A stretch of DNA of 64,000 nt from Carya illinoinensis (GCF_018687715.1 NC_056756.1:2914001-2978000), one strand, 5' to 3'. Shown: positions 1-13,142, counted from the stretch's first letter. A program made the numbers and translations. The notes: a model not told the origin generated them from the letters alone.

Positions 1-1220
1 AGTAAGTTTATCAGAAAAGTAATCATACACAGCACGAGAGCTACTCTTCTCAAAATCTATATGAAATATGAGGTTATCAGGATGATCTTCGGCAGGGAGA
101 ATCTGCGCAAGTACTGATTTTCGGTGATCAAAACCTATGATCCTAATTGGATCAACAACAAAAAATAAGTTACAGCTTGCACAGTCGACCCAGTTGAAAA
201 AGAAAATAAAACAAAACCATTGGCCAGTTAAGATGAATACTTGAAGATAATTTTTTAAATAAACAGATACTTGAAAATAAACTGACGACTGACGACCGGA
301 CATATCAGCTTAGCTTACTCGCATGATGACCGCTGTGCAAGTTTCATAGCAAATCCTTTTGGACCAAGGAAGTCAAGCAGATAGCATCGCTTAAGCCCTT
401 CTATGTATAGATCTTCAACCCTAAAATAGAAGAAAATATATATTAAATCACTAATTTAAGGATCTGTTTTTTTTCTGACAGTTTTACTTATCAAAAAAAT
501 TTAAGGATCTGTTTGGTTGCTCGAAGAACCTGAAAAACCAAAGCACTACAAAAATTTAATACTGTAATCTTCTTTTTATCCCAACTAAGTTAAAGGTTGA
601 TGTCAGCCGAGCCCAATGCAAGAAATGAGTCTTAGCTGAGCAATCAATCTCTCACAAACTTAACTATAGAACCCAAAACTACATACAAAGTTTCAGTGTG
701 AAGCATAGAGCGTTTGAATATGAACAGGGGCGAGCAAATGCAAGCTATAAAAGTATATTATACCGAATACGATCAGTCTGTTAGATAATAAAATTTCCTT
801 TTACTTTCATTTATTTTCTTTCCACTTCGTTTCTTGCACGTTCTCGACATCCAAAGCAAGCCCCCAATAAGCACAAAACGTAAACCAAGAATTTCAAAAG
901 CAAGGAGTGTACTCAAAGCCTTTTCTTTCTACACGTCCAAATATCCGTGCGGGTAAAGAGAGAGAGAGAGCGCACCAGAGAGGCTCAACGGAAGAGAAAG
1001 GCAAAATGAGGCAAGGGAGATTAAGGCGAGAGTGGAAGAGGTGGGCGAAGAGAGCCGAGAAAGCTCCAGAGAAAGAGGGGTAGTTGTAGAGCACTAAGTT
1101 GGGGACTTTATCTTCCGAAGCTTTGGATAGGGCCTCCAGTGCAGCGTCTGACCGGAAGCTCCGAGCTCCAGCTCTCAACGCAGAGAGAGGCCTCCATCTT
1201 TGGAGAAGGGCGTGAGTCAT
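1..1220 (-). CDS. DHH/DHHA1-like protein gene, 5' part (exons 1-3, cut by window edge)
   Basis: Three exons read on the minus strand: exon 1 1220-976, exon 2 420-319, exon 3 142 to beyond the left edge. Introns 421-975 and 143-318 are GT-AG, and the phases join cleanly. I chose the ATG at 1220 because conserved sequence starts there; an upstream in-frame ATG at 1247 is possible. The N-terminus is basic and Ser/Ala/Arg-rich, possibly an organelle targeting peptide (inference). Recognisable stretches are LVLYNYPSFSGAFSALFAHL, then PSSVEPL-like sequence leading into VEDLYIEGLKRCYLLDFLGP, then GFDHRKSVL. The FDHR block resembles the DHH motif of DHH phosphoesterases, and I recall very similar plant proteins annotated as DHHA1-domain proteins. 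The biochemical function is not established. It is divergent from OPT copy A, with about 1.9 kb between start codons. A dead copy of exon 1 lies at 53430-53674. Confidence 0.72.
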
Positions 1221-3040
1221 GGATATTCCGAAATTCCTTCGACACATCCGACGGAGAAGAAGAGAAATTGCCCAGTACCAGCTATTCGGCCTACGCCTTA
1301 ATTTTAAGGGCTTTATTCTCCAACGCGGTCCAGCCCAGCCCAGCCCACTTACTCAGGGTTTTGGAGTCATCCTTTGGGCTTTCCGTGTGCGAGTGAATAC
1401 ATAGAATTGTAAATGATATTTAGTAATTTACTACACCTACCTGCCAAAGCCATGGCCCATCACTGGCATTTTACTGAGGCTACGAGCGGGCCGTCCAATC
1501 TTTATAGGTGGACGTACTGCTAGTTCAATTTTTTTATATTTGTGATTTTATTTTAAATATTTTTTAACAACTTTAATTATTAAAAATAAATAAATAAATA
1601 CAAAGTTTTATTAATATTTATTTACTGAGCAGTAAAATTAAGGGTGCAAACTCATGAAATCATTTCGTATTTTTCTTACATTTATGGTCAGCTGGATCAC
1701 ATGATTAACAATAGGAGCAAAAACAAAACATAAATTTCAATTTTTTAAAATTATTTCCAACTCTCTCTAAACAAAAACAAAAAATCACTTTATTCAATGG
1801 CCTTTATTTGACCCAACCAATTCCTCTAAAATTATTGACAAAATAAAAGGAGAATTGTTACTCTTCCAGATGGAGGGTTTCGATTGATTTTATTTATTTA
1901 TTTAATGATTAAGAAATTATTTTTTAATATTTTAAAAAAATTATTAAAAAAACAATAGTTTAAAAAATTGGAATAGGTGTTTTCTTAAGAAAAAATTTAA
2001 TAATATTAAAAATATATAAAAAAAAAAATTGCTGTATCGGAATTTCAATCTGGATTCTTCATGTGACCTTAGAGCCATTCAAATAAAAAACTCATATTTT
2101 ATAGGATTATTTATATATTGCTCGTTATTTAGAGCATTGTTAATAAATTATGCATATATAAAAATAAACTAACTTTTAACTATTATAAATGAAATGAGGG
2201 TTGCAATGGATTAGTTAAATCTAAATTATTTAGCTTTCGGGTATAATATTGGTAAATATAAAATAAAATTTGATTGTTCATGTTTAAGGAGCAAATATTT
2301 ATTTTATTACTTTATATTACTCTTGATTACTAATTAAATTATAATGTAATTACAATTAATATATAATAGGTAGAATAGTAAAATATGATAAAATAAAATT
2401 AATTAATAATTAAAAAAATTAAATATTTTTTAATTATTAATTACTTATTATAATATAATGAATAGATGGATAATTCAATATGAAGATTTTATGTGAATAG
2501 TTAAAATTAAATTAATTTTATATTATTTTATTATTATATAATAAAAAAATAACTATTTTAATGTAAAAATTTATGTGAATAAAATAGATAAAAATTAAAT
2601 TTATTTTATATTTATTAAAATTATCTTTTAATTTTATATAATTAATTAAAGATGCTCTAAAATACATATAATTCTTATCTATAAAGATGAGCCAAAATCG
2701 TTAGAATGTTGAATCAACTGACAACTTTAGAATAATGACTTATCTCAAAGATCCGTGCTCCATCCACCTAAGATCCATCTCTGTGTCCCAAAATAATAAA
2801 AAGATTCATGAGACGTCGTCGTCAGAACATGTTAACTTTTGTCCTTTTTTGTGTTTTTCCAGCCATTTGGGCCCACACGACTTGGAAAATAAAGCACTAT
2901 GTGTGACTTTACTGTAGTGTACGAATGATAGGGTTTTGAATATTCTAAAAAAAATCCCATATTTAATAAAATCAAGTAGAGTCAATCATTTTAGGATCAA
3001 ATACAAAGTAAATCAAGTAGACTCGTCAAATTTTTGTTTT
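1221..3040. other. Divergent intergenic region between DHHA1-like gene and OPT copy A
   Basis: AT-rich, with no convincing ORF. It must hold the promoters of both flanking genes. Positions 1400-1780 recur at 53880-54245 downstream of the dead DHHA1 copy. Positions about 2060-2130 and 2660-3040 recur upstream of OPT copy B (about 44580 and 45340-46450). A MITE occupies 2132-2657. Confidence 0.6.
2132..2657. mobile_element. Putative PIF/Harbinger-type MITE
   Basis: About 526 bp, very AT-rich. It starts GAGCATTGTTAATA and ends TTAAAGATGCTC, which are imperfect terminal inverted repeats. It is flanked by TTA on the left and TAA on the right, a degenerate 3-bp target duplication. No coding capacity. 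The matching stretch upstream of OPT copy B appears to lack it. Confidence 0.45.
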
Positions 3041-3047
3041 TATAAAG
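3041..3047 (+). promoter_or_regulatory. TATA box of OPT copy A
   Basis: TATAAAG, 94 bp upstream of the ATG. The same motif and flanking sequence (TTTTTATAAAGGCC) sit at the same distance upstream of OPT copy B. Confidence 0.6.
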
Positions 3048-3140
3048 GCCAGATCCATCATTACCCTTCATACTAAAACCAGTGCTTCCTCCGTCCACTT
3101 TCACCCTCACCCTCCCTTCCTCTTTGCTCTGTGGCATTCA

Positions 3141-3807
3141 ATGGCCACCATGGATATACAAACGCCCTCCAAATCCACGGACCCAGAAAAGCTCATCCCC
3201 TCAAGTGGTGAACATGCCGACGAGGAGGAGCTCTCTCCCATTGAAGAAGTCCGACTAACTGTGGCTAACACTGACGACCCTACCCTCCCCATATGGACCT
3301 TCCGGATGTGGTTCCTTGGCTTACTCTCATGTGCCCTTCTTTCCTTCCTAGACCAATTCTTCTCTTATCGGACTCAGCCCCTCATCGTAACCCAGATCAC
3401 CGTCCAAGTGGCCACTCTCCCCATCGGTCGTTTCATGGCTTCTGTCCTCCCGAAGACCAAGTTTCGGATACCTGGCTTCGGATCCCGGACATTCTCGGTC
3501 AACCCAGGTCCGTTCAACATGAAGGAGCACGTCCTCATTTCAATCTTTGCTAATGCTGGGAGTGCATTTGGATCTGGGTATGCATATGCTGTTAATATTA
3601 TTACCATAATCAAAGCCTTCTACAATCACAACATCTCGTTTGTTGCTGGTTGGTTTCTTATTACCACTACGCAGGTGAGATTCAGATGACAAAACTTTCA
3701 ATCTTTTTATTTCTATTATTGTTGTGAATACACAGTTCGAGGGTTTGAAATTATTAGAACAAACAATTCTCTTGCTTTTTAGAAGTAAATGTTGTTTTGT
3801 TCTTTGT

Positions 3808-3849
<42 letters not shown>

Positions 3850-6800
3850 AAAAAAGTAAGAAACGATAGTTAAAAAAGGCTTGTTAATCAATATCTTTGA
3901 TTGCTAGTAGCTCCCAACCCTTTTCTTAACTTGTATGTCTGGAAGCCATTGAAGCGGACCGATTCACACTATATTGATCACATGCATGGGTGATTGTTAG
4001 GTTTCCAAACTCTCATGCATGTTGTTTGGCTGATTTTAATACAATCTTATATTGGAAAAAGAAACTTCAAACCATCAATTAATTTTCTTTTATGATCTCT
4101 TCTTATTTTCGGGAAGATTCCCATCAATTTTTCAATTGAAAAGTCGATATGAGAGATTTATGTGAAGAAAGATGGATAGTAACTTGGAGGATGGTTGCCT
4201 ACAGGTGTTGGGATACGGCTGGGCGGGGCTAATGAGGAAGTATGTGGTGGAGCCAGCACATATGTGGTGGCCCGGCACCCTCGTTCAGGTTTCACTTTTT
4301 CGGTATGTAAAAAAAAGGATTTCAAATTAAACTAATCTTAGATTCTTATGCAATTATTTATCACGATGATGCTGCCATTCAATATTTATCTTTTATTTTT
4401 TGTTTTTGTTTGCTTTATTTGGTACAGTTTTAATGAGATGAGATAAAATATTTTAAATAATAATAAAAATTTTAAGTTAAGATGAGATTAAATAGTCTAT
4501 AATAAAAATGTGTGTTTAGATAGTGAGATGAGTTGAGATATTTTTTATTTTTTAAAATTTGAAAAAAGTATAAAAGTCTCTATTTTATAAAACCAAATTG
4601 TGTACTGTTTACAAACAATTCATTTTTTTGTTTATAGCAATTTTGTACTCTTTATGTACTATTTACGGTCAATTTTTAACAATTCATTATTATTTATTTA
4701 AGTAAATATTTTTAAAATTTAGAAATAAAACATAACATATTTAGATAAGAAAAATTAATATATTGACTTTAATTGTATTGGCTAACCAAACCTGAACTTA
4801 ATTGATTTTTGGGTCTTTATTCTCAAGATTCTTTTCAACTTTTTTGGTCTCTGTTGCCCAACAGATGATGAAACTGAAAGTCAAAGCAAGCACCAAGTTT
4901 TTTTTGCTTAGAAAAAAAAAAATTTAGCCCACGTGTCACTTTTTGGCTGGGTCTCAAAATTATTTATTTTGACTTTTAAAACCAAATCTAACCACAAGTG
5001 TGCGTTAATACTTTTTATAATAAACTAATTTTATATATAATCGTAAACTACGTAAAAGTTATATAATTATTTAAAAAAATTAATTTTATTATTAAAAAAT
5101 TAATTTTTTATATTTTATTTAGTTTTTAAAATAATTAGGTGATAATTATATAATTTATATTTATAAATATATCTTTTTATAAATATAATTATTATACGGA
5201 TTTATGTAACTTCACGAATCCTGATTTCACGATATGCTAACTAAATTTATATTTAGATTTCTTTGTGTGGGTGAGATAAAATTTTTTTGAAACTTAATAA
5301 AATGATCCGTAAATAATAAAAAAATAATTTACATTAAAATATTTAATAAAATTTTAAGAGATAAGAGTAAAAAATTTTTAAAATCAATATATTATTAATA
5401 TTAAAATATAAAATTTTAATATAAGCCATACATTTATAGTTCCCTTCCCTTCAAATTGAAGGGAGAACTAATTATTTTTCTCTAACAGTTTCAATTGACT
5501 TGGAAACTATCTATTTTTACTATTTATAAATTTATCTATTAAGAGTATCTTCATTGGTTTGGTCAAATGAAGATGTTGGCTAAAATTTAAATGATTTGTG
5601 TAAAAAAGATTCACATTAGATTGGGTAAATTTAAAACATTTTAAACTTTTGTTATAGTGATTAGCTAAAAATGAAAGATCACTTTTATTAACAAAATATT
5701 AAAATACTAATTTCTCACTCTACATGTTCATTTCTACACTTTCATTTTACCAATTAAAATATTAAAATATTCTACACTTTTGTTTTAAAGGATTAAATGA
5801 CATTTGAAAATACATTTTTTTAATACTAATTTAATTATAATATAATAATTAATAATATTAAATTATTAGAATTATAAAATATGATAAAAATAATTTTTTT
5901 TTCTAAAATATATTAATTTAATAATATTTTATTATTATATAAAGTATAAATGGTTAATTCAATGTGAGATTTGAATTTAAATGAAATAGATAAATTTGAC
6001 AAAGCAAATCAAAATGCTCTAATGGGTGCTATTTCAACAACCACACAATGAAGTCTTCTTCGTACGGTCATTTAGAAAGTACAAGGAAACGTCAGTACCG
6101 TTTGAAGCAAATAAATTGTAAGGATAAATGTGATTTACATTCAAATGAGTAATTGTCGTATAATTTCTTTTAAAATGAGGAAATAAATATAAAATTTATA
6201 TAAAAAAAAGAAGTAATTTTTTAATAATAAATCTCATAATAAATTTTATTATTTTTTAAAATGATTATTCGGGTATCTGTACACTCAACACAGTATATAA
6301 TATTGCTTAATTCCAAAATGATGTATATTTCTTGCGAAGTTTCTCGAGGGCTACGTTAGTAGGTTGGTGACCGCAAAACTCCGGTTAGCATGTCTCAGCC
6401 TCGCTCAGAACGAGAAAACGAAAGTGAAAGAGACCCTAATACCTTATTGTCAAGGCAACACAAAAGACTTCCAAAACAAGTCGACATCTGTGATATGGGC
6501 CATGTGCTGTGTTTGGAATCTAAAAGCTTGATGATGATGATGCTGCTGTTGAAAGGAATGGGAACGTCAAAGTTCAAGTTACAAAGTGCAGCGTGTCAAG
6601 TAGACATGCCAATCTGTGCATGTGATTTAAAGTGCAACTTGTCTGCTGTAGAAGGCTAGAGGTCAACAAGATTGTCAATTGCCCGGGGGGATGACTTGTA
6701 CAAGCAGTACTCTAGTAAAAATGTCAAATTGCAGCCAGATAACCAAGGAAAAAAAATGTTACGACTTGCTGATAATGATCCTATAGTAGCAGCAGCAAGA

Positions 6801-9800
6801 CTAGAAGCACGATCGGTAACAATGTCAACTATCAGCTGTAGACATGCATGTTTAACCATTTCACTGGTTAATTCACATAAGGGCAAAGGCCTCTAGGCAT
6901 AAAATAAAATAACTCTTCTAATCCTTGATATAAACTTCATCTACATAAAATTCTGACCTATACATTTGCAGGGCTTTGCATGAACATGAGAATGAGCGCA
7001 TGTCACGGGCAAAGTTCTTCCTGATTGCATTAATCTGCAGTTTCTCATGGTACCTGGTCCCGGGGTATCTCTTCTCAACACTCACAAACATATCATGGGT
7101 CTGCTGGGTATTCTCCAAGTCAGTTACAGCCCAGCAGCTCGGTTCTGGCACGAAAGGCCTTGGACTTGGAGCTCTGACACTTGACTGGTCTGCTGTGGCA
7201 TCTTTCTTGTTCAGCCCCCTCATCAGCCCTTTCTTCTGCATTGTCAACATTTTTGCAGGCTATGTATTGATAGTTTACATTGCAATCCCAACAGCATACT
7301 GGGCATTTGACATGTACAATGCAAGTAGATTTCCTATTTTCTCGTCACACTTGTTTACAGCCCAAGGTCAAACATACAACATATCAGCCATTGTAAATGA
7401 CAACTTTGAGCTAGATGTAGCAAAGTATCAGGAGCAAGGACGGATTCACTTAAGCATGTTTTTTGCTCTCTCCTATGGCTTTGGATTTGCCACAATCGCA
7501 TCCACCATCACACATGTGGCATTTTTCTATGGCAGGTATATTCCCAATCAATTCACAGGTGGTTAGATGTGAGATCTTTTCATTGTTTCAAGACATAGTA
7601 AGAATCGTAATTGTTAAGTTGAAGAAATAATTCTGTGGTCTGTCTGTATCATTAATTTACCAAGATGCCACAAAACAGAATACCTACAAGATTTGAAAGT
7701 ATTTTGCCTTCAATGTGCCAGACTTATTACTCATCACAACAAGGTTTATACTTTCTCAATGTGGCTTTAAAATTTGAACACTATACGTTCTTTGAAAAAT
7801 GAGCCAAGATGTGAAACCATACTCACAACTTCTCAAAAATTCCTATTTATCCTATTCTCGGGAGTGTCCTCTCTGTATGCATGTGTAAATGTCTGTATGT
7901 ATGTATAGATACACATAAAGATTCACATGATCCAGATAGATAAGACCCTTTTCAAAGGAATCAGGAACACAAACACCCTTCTCTCCCAAAAGCTTGCAAG
8001 GTTTTGAAATTTTTATAATTATATTTGTGAAGTCTCATATCATATAAAAAAAAATATATGTACAGGGAAATTTATGAGCGGTATCATGCTTCTTACAAGG
8101 GCAAGGAGGACATCCATACCAAATTGATGAGGAGATACAAGGACATACCTACCTGGTGGTTCTACATTCTGCTTGGTGTGACACTTGCAGTTTCCTTAGT
8201 ACTCTGCATATTTTTAAACAATCAGGTACAGATGCCATGGTGGGGACTCCTCTTTGCTGCAGCCATGGCCTTTATTTTCACTCTTCCAATCAGCATCATA
8301 ACTGCCACGACAAACCAGGTTATTGGGAGAAAAAAATTTTCTACTTCTTTTTCTCACCTTGCAGCAAGAGATCTATATAACTTAAGTAATTGAAATTACC
8401 ATTAATGGGTTATCTCAACTGTGTCATGCAAGCTGTGTCATGCCAAACTTAGTTTTTCATACATCACATAAGACTCACGACTCTACTAGGTTTAATAATA
8501 TAAGGATACAATTTAACATAGCTTCAAAGAAACTAGCTATTATATTAAATCAGTTCCACTCAGATAAAACTACCAGATCACATCACTATAATAAATGATT
8601 TTAGCTTGTTTCATCATAATTTCTCTAATTCAGACATTAATATAAGCACAGCTTTCATTTCCATATCTGCATAAAAGTTGCTATTTTTCAATTAACAATC
8701 TAATGTTCTATATACAGACACCAGGAGTAAACATTATCACGGAATATGCAATGGGTCTAATATACCCCGGAAGACCAATAGCCAATGTTTGCTTCAAAAC
8801 CTATGGATACATGAGCATGGCTCAGGCTGTCTCTTTCCTCAGTGATTTTAAGCTGGGACACTATATGAAGATTCCTCCAAGATCAATGTTCTTAGTTCAG
8901 GTGCAATTTTCTTTCCACCAATCAACAAAATCAAAAGAAACGAACATAAGTTACGACATTGATTTACCATTGTTCAGCCAGTAGATCTTCTTAACACTTG
9001 ATAAGGTACAAATTGCTTGATAATTTGCATGGAGAAGCAAAGCATATTAGATTTGTATGGGACGGTCTTTCACCTAATTTCATGCCCTTAGAAAGACAAT
9101 TTAAACTATCCTTAAACTCCCCAATTTCTTTAAGCTATTTTTTTTTTCTCATTTTTTCTTCAAAACTATTGATAAGTTTTTCCACTGCTGCATTGGTGCA
9201 TGTCCATTCCTAGTTCATAGGAACAATTCTGGCTGGAACCATCAACCTTGCTGTGGCAATGTGGATGCTGGACTCCATAAAGAACATATGTCAGGATGAT
9301 CTTCTTCCCGCTAACAGTCCCTGGACATGCCCTAGAGACCGAGTCTTCTTTGATGCATCAGTTATATGGGGTCTGGTGGGACCAAAACGGATCTTTGGGA
9401 CACTTGGAAACTATGGGATGGTGAATTGGTTCTTCCTTGGAGGTGCAATAGGGCCATTTATTGTTTGGCTGTTGCACAAGGCATTTCCCAAGCAAAATTG
9501 GATTCCTCTCATTAACCTTCCGGTCCTTCTTGGAGCAACTGGAATGATGCCACCGGCAACACCATTGAACTACAATGCATGGATTCTTGTCGGAACAATT
9601 TTCAACTTTTTCATCTTCCGTTACAGAAAGCAATGGTGGCAGAGGTACAATTATGTTCTCTCAGCAGCATTGGATGCTGGCGTGGCTTTCATGGGAGTTG
9701 TATTGTACTTTTCAGTGGTCATGGAAGTGAGAGATTTGACCTGGTGGGGTACCGATGGTGAGCATTGTCCATTAGCAAAATGTCCAACAGCCAAGGGCAT

Positions 9801-9828
9801 AGCTGTTGATGGTTGTCCAGTGAACTAA
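3141..9828 (+). CDS. Oligopeptide transporter (OPT family, PT clade), copy A
   Basis: Six exons: 3141-3674, 4205-4302, 6972-7535, 8066-8318, 8718-8900, 9214-9828. All introns are GT-AG, and the 2247-nt CDS encodes 748 aa, the normal size for plant OPTs. The protein has an acidic soluble N-terminus (residues 1-52) followed by many hydrophobic helices (first about 55-76), as expected of a multi-pass plasma-membrane carrier. Family hallmarks are the NPG motif at 121-123 and KIPPR at 534-538, plus TPG...[23 protein letters not shown] and a Trp/Cys-rich C-terminus ending GCPVN. Known members move small peptides, glutathione or metal chelates with protons; the substrate cannot be read here. By resemblance it is OPT1/OPT5-like. 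Intron 2 (2669 bp) is twice the length of that in copy B because of extra AT-rich DNA. Residues in exon 6 share a perfect-identity tract with copy B. No defects seen. Confidence 0.93.
3811..3844. repeat. (AT)n microsatellite in OPT-A intron 1
   Basis: About 17 uninterrupted AT dinucleotides. Copy B has only a short version at the same place (about 47215-47226), so the array expanded or contracted after duplication. Confidence 0.9.
4430..4700. repeat. GAGATGAGAT-type dispersed repeat (OPT-A intron 2)
   Basis: AT-rich element with recurring GAGATGAGATAAAAT-like words and a segment around TTTATAAAACCAAATTGTGTACTGTTTAC. Related sequence is in OPT-B intron 2 (about 47815-48075) and upstream of OPT-B (about 45915-46255). 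It is probably a MITE family; ends were not resolved. Confidence 0.4.
5023..6408. other. 1.4-kb stretch of intron 2 present only in OPT copy A
   Basis: Flanking intron sequence matches copy B on both sides (B near 48370), but this AT-rich stretch has no counterpart there. It contains the MITE at 5543-6019. Whether it was inserted in A or deleted from B cannot be decided from the window. Confidence 0.6.
5543..6019. mobile_element. PIF/Harbinger (Tourist-like) MITE in OPT-A intron 2
   Basis: 477 bp. It begins GAGTATCTTCATTGGTTTGG and ends with the inverted counterpart CAAATCAAAATGCTC. It is flanked on both sides by TAA, the 3-bp target duplication typical of PIF/Harbinger elements. It is AT-rich and non-coding. 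Confidence 0.6.
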
Positions 9829-9952
9829 CTTGAATGCTTCTATCATACAAGATTTTCGCTTCTAATGTTGTGCAACATATACAAGTATGAATTACTATGA
9901 TGGTGGGATTTTAAATTTGGACTAGATAAATGGCGCGGATTTTATGCATTGT

Positions 9953-10125
9953 AGAAGTCATAATATTTTAGTACTGTTATAGATGTAATGCTTTATTTTA
10001 GTACTGTTTTGCTTTGGCTTGTCCTTAGGGGTAGTCTCTTGTACACTTCCTGTATACTTAGGCTATATTTACTTAGAATAAAATTTCTTATTAGCTATAA
10101 AAAAAAAAAAAAGTCATAAGATTTT
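9953..10125 (+). mobile_element. Retroposed LINE 3'-end fragment with target-site duplication
   Basis: About 140 bp ending in a 13-bp A run. Its end (CTTGTACACTTCCTGTATAC, then AATAAAA) resembles the 3' ends of plant L1-type LINEs. It is flanked by direct repeats AGAAGTCATAATATTTT on the left and a degenerate copy on the right. The copy-B version (52018-52148) has a perfect 17-bp duplication, so the insertion predates the OPT duplication. Confidence 0.6.
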
Positions 10126-10574
10126 GTGCAAATTAACCTTGGAGTTTAAGTGCATATGGTTGTGTATATCTTTTGATTTAGCCCTTAGCAGCAACAAACC
10201 TTTTATTTTTATTTATACCTTAGCAGCAATAAACCTGACTCAACTAAAACTGCATTCAAGCAACATAGTCAAGATTTCAAAATCTCTATAGAGGAATTCC
10301 CATCATTAACATTGCATTATTATATTATTTCTGATGATGTGGAAGCTCATGATCAAGGCAAGGTTCTTTGGACCGATCCCATGAGTAAAATCCCAAATAC
10401 ATGACACCACCCATCATCATGGGGATGGTTACAATGAGTATAAATGAGATTTTGCAAAAGTACGTGGAGTACAAGTAAAAAAAAGTGCAAGTATGGCTAA
10501 ATTAACATCATATATACAATGAAAATATTGGAAAAATAAAGCATCATTGTTATGAAGAACTTTTCTTATACAAT

Positions 10575-10690
10575 GGGAGATATGATATATTTTTTTTATA
10601 AGAAGAATTTATTAATCCACATAATTAAGTATAGCTCAAGTACACAGGAAGTATACAAGAGAACAACTCCTGATTACAAGATAAATGCTG
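10575..10690 (-). mobile_element. LINE 3'-end remnant
   Basis: Read on the minus strand this is CTTGTATACTTCCTGTGTAC, then AATAAATTCTTCTTATAAAA, the same type of LINE tail as at 9953-10125. It is also present at 52610-52710 in the copy-B flank. Confidence 0.45.
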
Positions 10691-11539
10691 GGGAGATACG
10701 GTATAAAATAAGGCACGGGTCAGGATCGCAATTTCCTTTCTTTTCTTTTGGTCGCGGATATGCATGTCATATCAGAGTTGCAAGTAATCACATATTAAGA
10801 GCTACAAATTCAAACCATTCCCTGTTAAAACTTTTTCCACAGACTCGTAATCATGATGTACATTGACGAAATGAAGATCCCAGACACCAGAGCATTCCTT
10901 GACATCAAAAACTCAATTAAGATGCTATGGGGGAAAAGTACCGCATCTTAAGCGTTTCATATGAAATTACAATGATTCAAAAAATTGTTCCATGATAATA
11001 TGGTTGAGAAAATGGCCTTGAAACTCCAATATCAGAAATAAAGCCAACCATATTGGATTAGGAGCAGACCAAATAAAAGTTGGACATACATTATAGAATG
11101 AGAGTCTGTTGTGAGTTATCATTACCAGACACACTCCGTGGAATCCCCTGCCCAATCGAACTTCGAAAATATTACTCAGCGATTTATGTGCAGCAGTGTG
11201 GAGAGAGGAAATATAGGAATTTCCCTTAGTAATTGGATCACTAGAACTAAACTCCAGTAACTGCCACAGAAATGATCCAAACCAGGTTAAAGAGGCTTAA
11301 ACTATGAAACCATAGAAATGAAGGGGCAAACCAAGAACAGGTTCCAATTTCAAAACACACTAAACCCAGTAGTAATAGAATAGGCCAAATCAATAGGTGT
11401 TCAAGGTCAAAATTTGGAAAACATCACTTTGAGCAATTTGAATCTAGAGATGATGCATCAATAGTAAACAATCACTGTTAAACCATTGCTATGTGCCTAC
11501 AAACGCATTTGGATTTTGGTGAACTTAAATAAAAATAAA

Positions 11540-11724
11540 AGTTCAAACTTTGACTTCAAGATCCACATTCACCCCCCACCCCCTCCAACCAAAAGAAGAA
11601 AGGTCAGCTATGACAAGCTGGGAAGAAGTATTGATCTTATAAAAATAAACGTGATTTTAGTGAGAACGTACGTGGAATATGTGATTCGTTGTGGAAGGAA
11701 TAAAAATTTGGTATAGTAGCATTC
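11540..11724 (-). other. Duplicated fragment of MADS-box gene intron 1, part 1
   Basis: Matches 58427-58620 inside intron 1 of the MADS gene, including TTCAAACTTTGAC at the left and GTTGTGGAAGGAATAAAAAT at the right. It has no MADS exon. It continues at 32414 after the nested insertion. Confidence 0.75.
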
Positions 11725-12743
11725 TGTTGTGTCTAAACTTTGACTCAAATTAATAAATCGAAAATTTAGTATAGTTTTACTTGCAAGTATATAATATCTC
11801 ACATGGTCGAATCCATAGAAATTGACTTATGTGATAAAGAAAATAAATTCAAACAATGAAAAAAAATTATTAAAAGAATCGTGCGATCAAATATAAAATA
11901 AAATTACTGAGATGAAGATTTTTGAAATAACTGAATAAAACTAAAATGATAAAATGAGTTGATATGGAAAAAGACTAAGGTTTCGAGATTCCGTTTAATA
12001 ATTTAGAATATTGTTTCTGATCGATTTACTTCAATTAAACTAGAATAATGATTCGATTTAATTAGAAAATTTAGTATTTAAGGTCAAGAAAAATAATCAC
12101 TAATAATTAAGCATGAATAATTAATAATTAAAATATTCACAAATCTATTTGAATATCACATGGATTCTTCAAGTATTCACTGTATTCAAAAATCACAATA
12201 AATCAAAATAAATATATAGATAATCAAAATATCTAATAATAAAATCTTTCAATCGATCAAACTCATAAAATAAATTTTAATGTTAATCCAAAAATAATGT
12301 CTAAATCATTAGACTTCACATCTAATCTTAATACGATAATTTAGCCAACCATGTTCATTACAATAGTTATAGAAATTAAATAAACTTTTTTCATGATAAA
12401 ACTAAAATAAAACATAAGCTAACAATGAGAACAACTTAGATCGTAAAATAAAAGTGGAGAGAAAATAGAACCCAGATTAACTCTCCTCACGGAAAATGTG
12501 GAACTCCAGAAGAAAAGAAAATTGCTTCTTGCTGCGTTTCCCTTGCGTCTTGCTCCAATGAAAAAGAAAGAATTAAAACTTTCCGTCAAAGCCGTTCCAG
12601 CCTTCTCTTTTGTCTCTGTAAATTCCCTCCAAGTCAGTCCGTTTACTTTGTCTGTTCAGTGCCGTCTCTTTCCAGTTCATGTCCTGCTCTCTCTTCCACG
12701 CCACTATCTTCCTCTCAGAACCTCCCACTGATCTGTGTTCTTT

Positions 12744-12832
12744 TCCTTTTTTTTTTTTTTTTTTTTTTTTTTTTCGTAGAGACCAGCGTGAGTTCCTCCT
12801 TCTCCTGAGTTGCTCTTTTTTTTTTTTTTTTT
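12744..12832. repeat. Poly(T) tracts
   Basis: Two T runs, about 12746-12774 and 12817-12832, inside the outer LTR-like element. Confidence 0.8.
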
Positions 12833-13142
12833 CGTAAAAACCTCTCCGTTTCAGCTCTCTGCTTCTTTGCTCTCCAAATAGAACTGAAATTCCAATCTGC
12901 AAGATGGAAATAAATAAACTGCAGTATATATCTAAAAAAGGCTACTCACTTTCCGAAAAATTCACTCCTTTGTTTTCTCGCACTAAAAACAGAGCAAGAC
13001 TCCTCCAGCCCCTCTCGCGTAAGTCCTTCTTTCTCTACGTCCCAGACCAGAACGGGAACCCACTCTCACCAGTTCTCTCCCCTTCCTATGTTTTTCTTTC
13101 CCGTTCTTTCACCCCGCTCTCCCCTATAAGTCCCCTCGTTTT

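Larger units (their letters stand above)
9829..11539. other. OPT-A 3' flank
   Basis: No gene seen. Positions up to about 11195 are repeated downstream of OPT-B (51890-53220), so this belongs to the duplicated unit. Positions 11195-11539 have no second copy in the window and then join sequence matching MADS intron 1. Confidence 0.6.

Noticed and set aside
6390..6896. Overlapping ORFs in OPT-A intron 2
   Set aside because: Intronic. The copy-B counterpart (48390-48960) has indels and stops in these frames.
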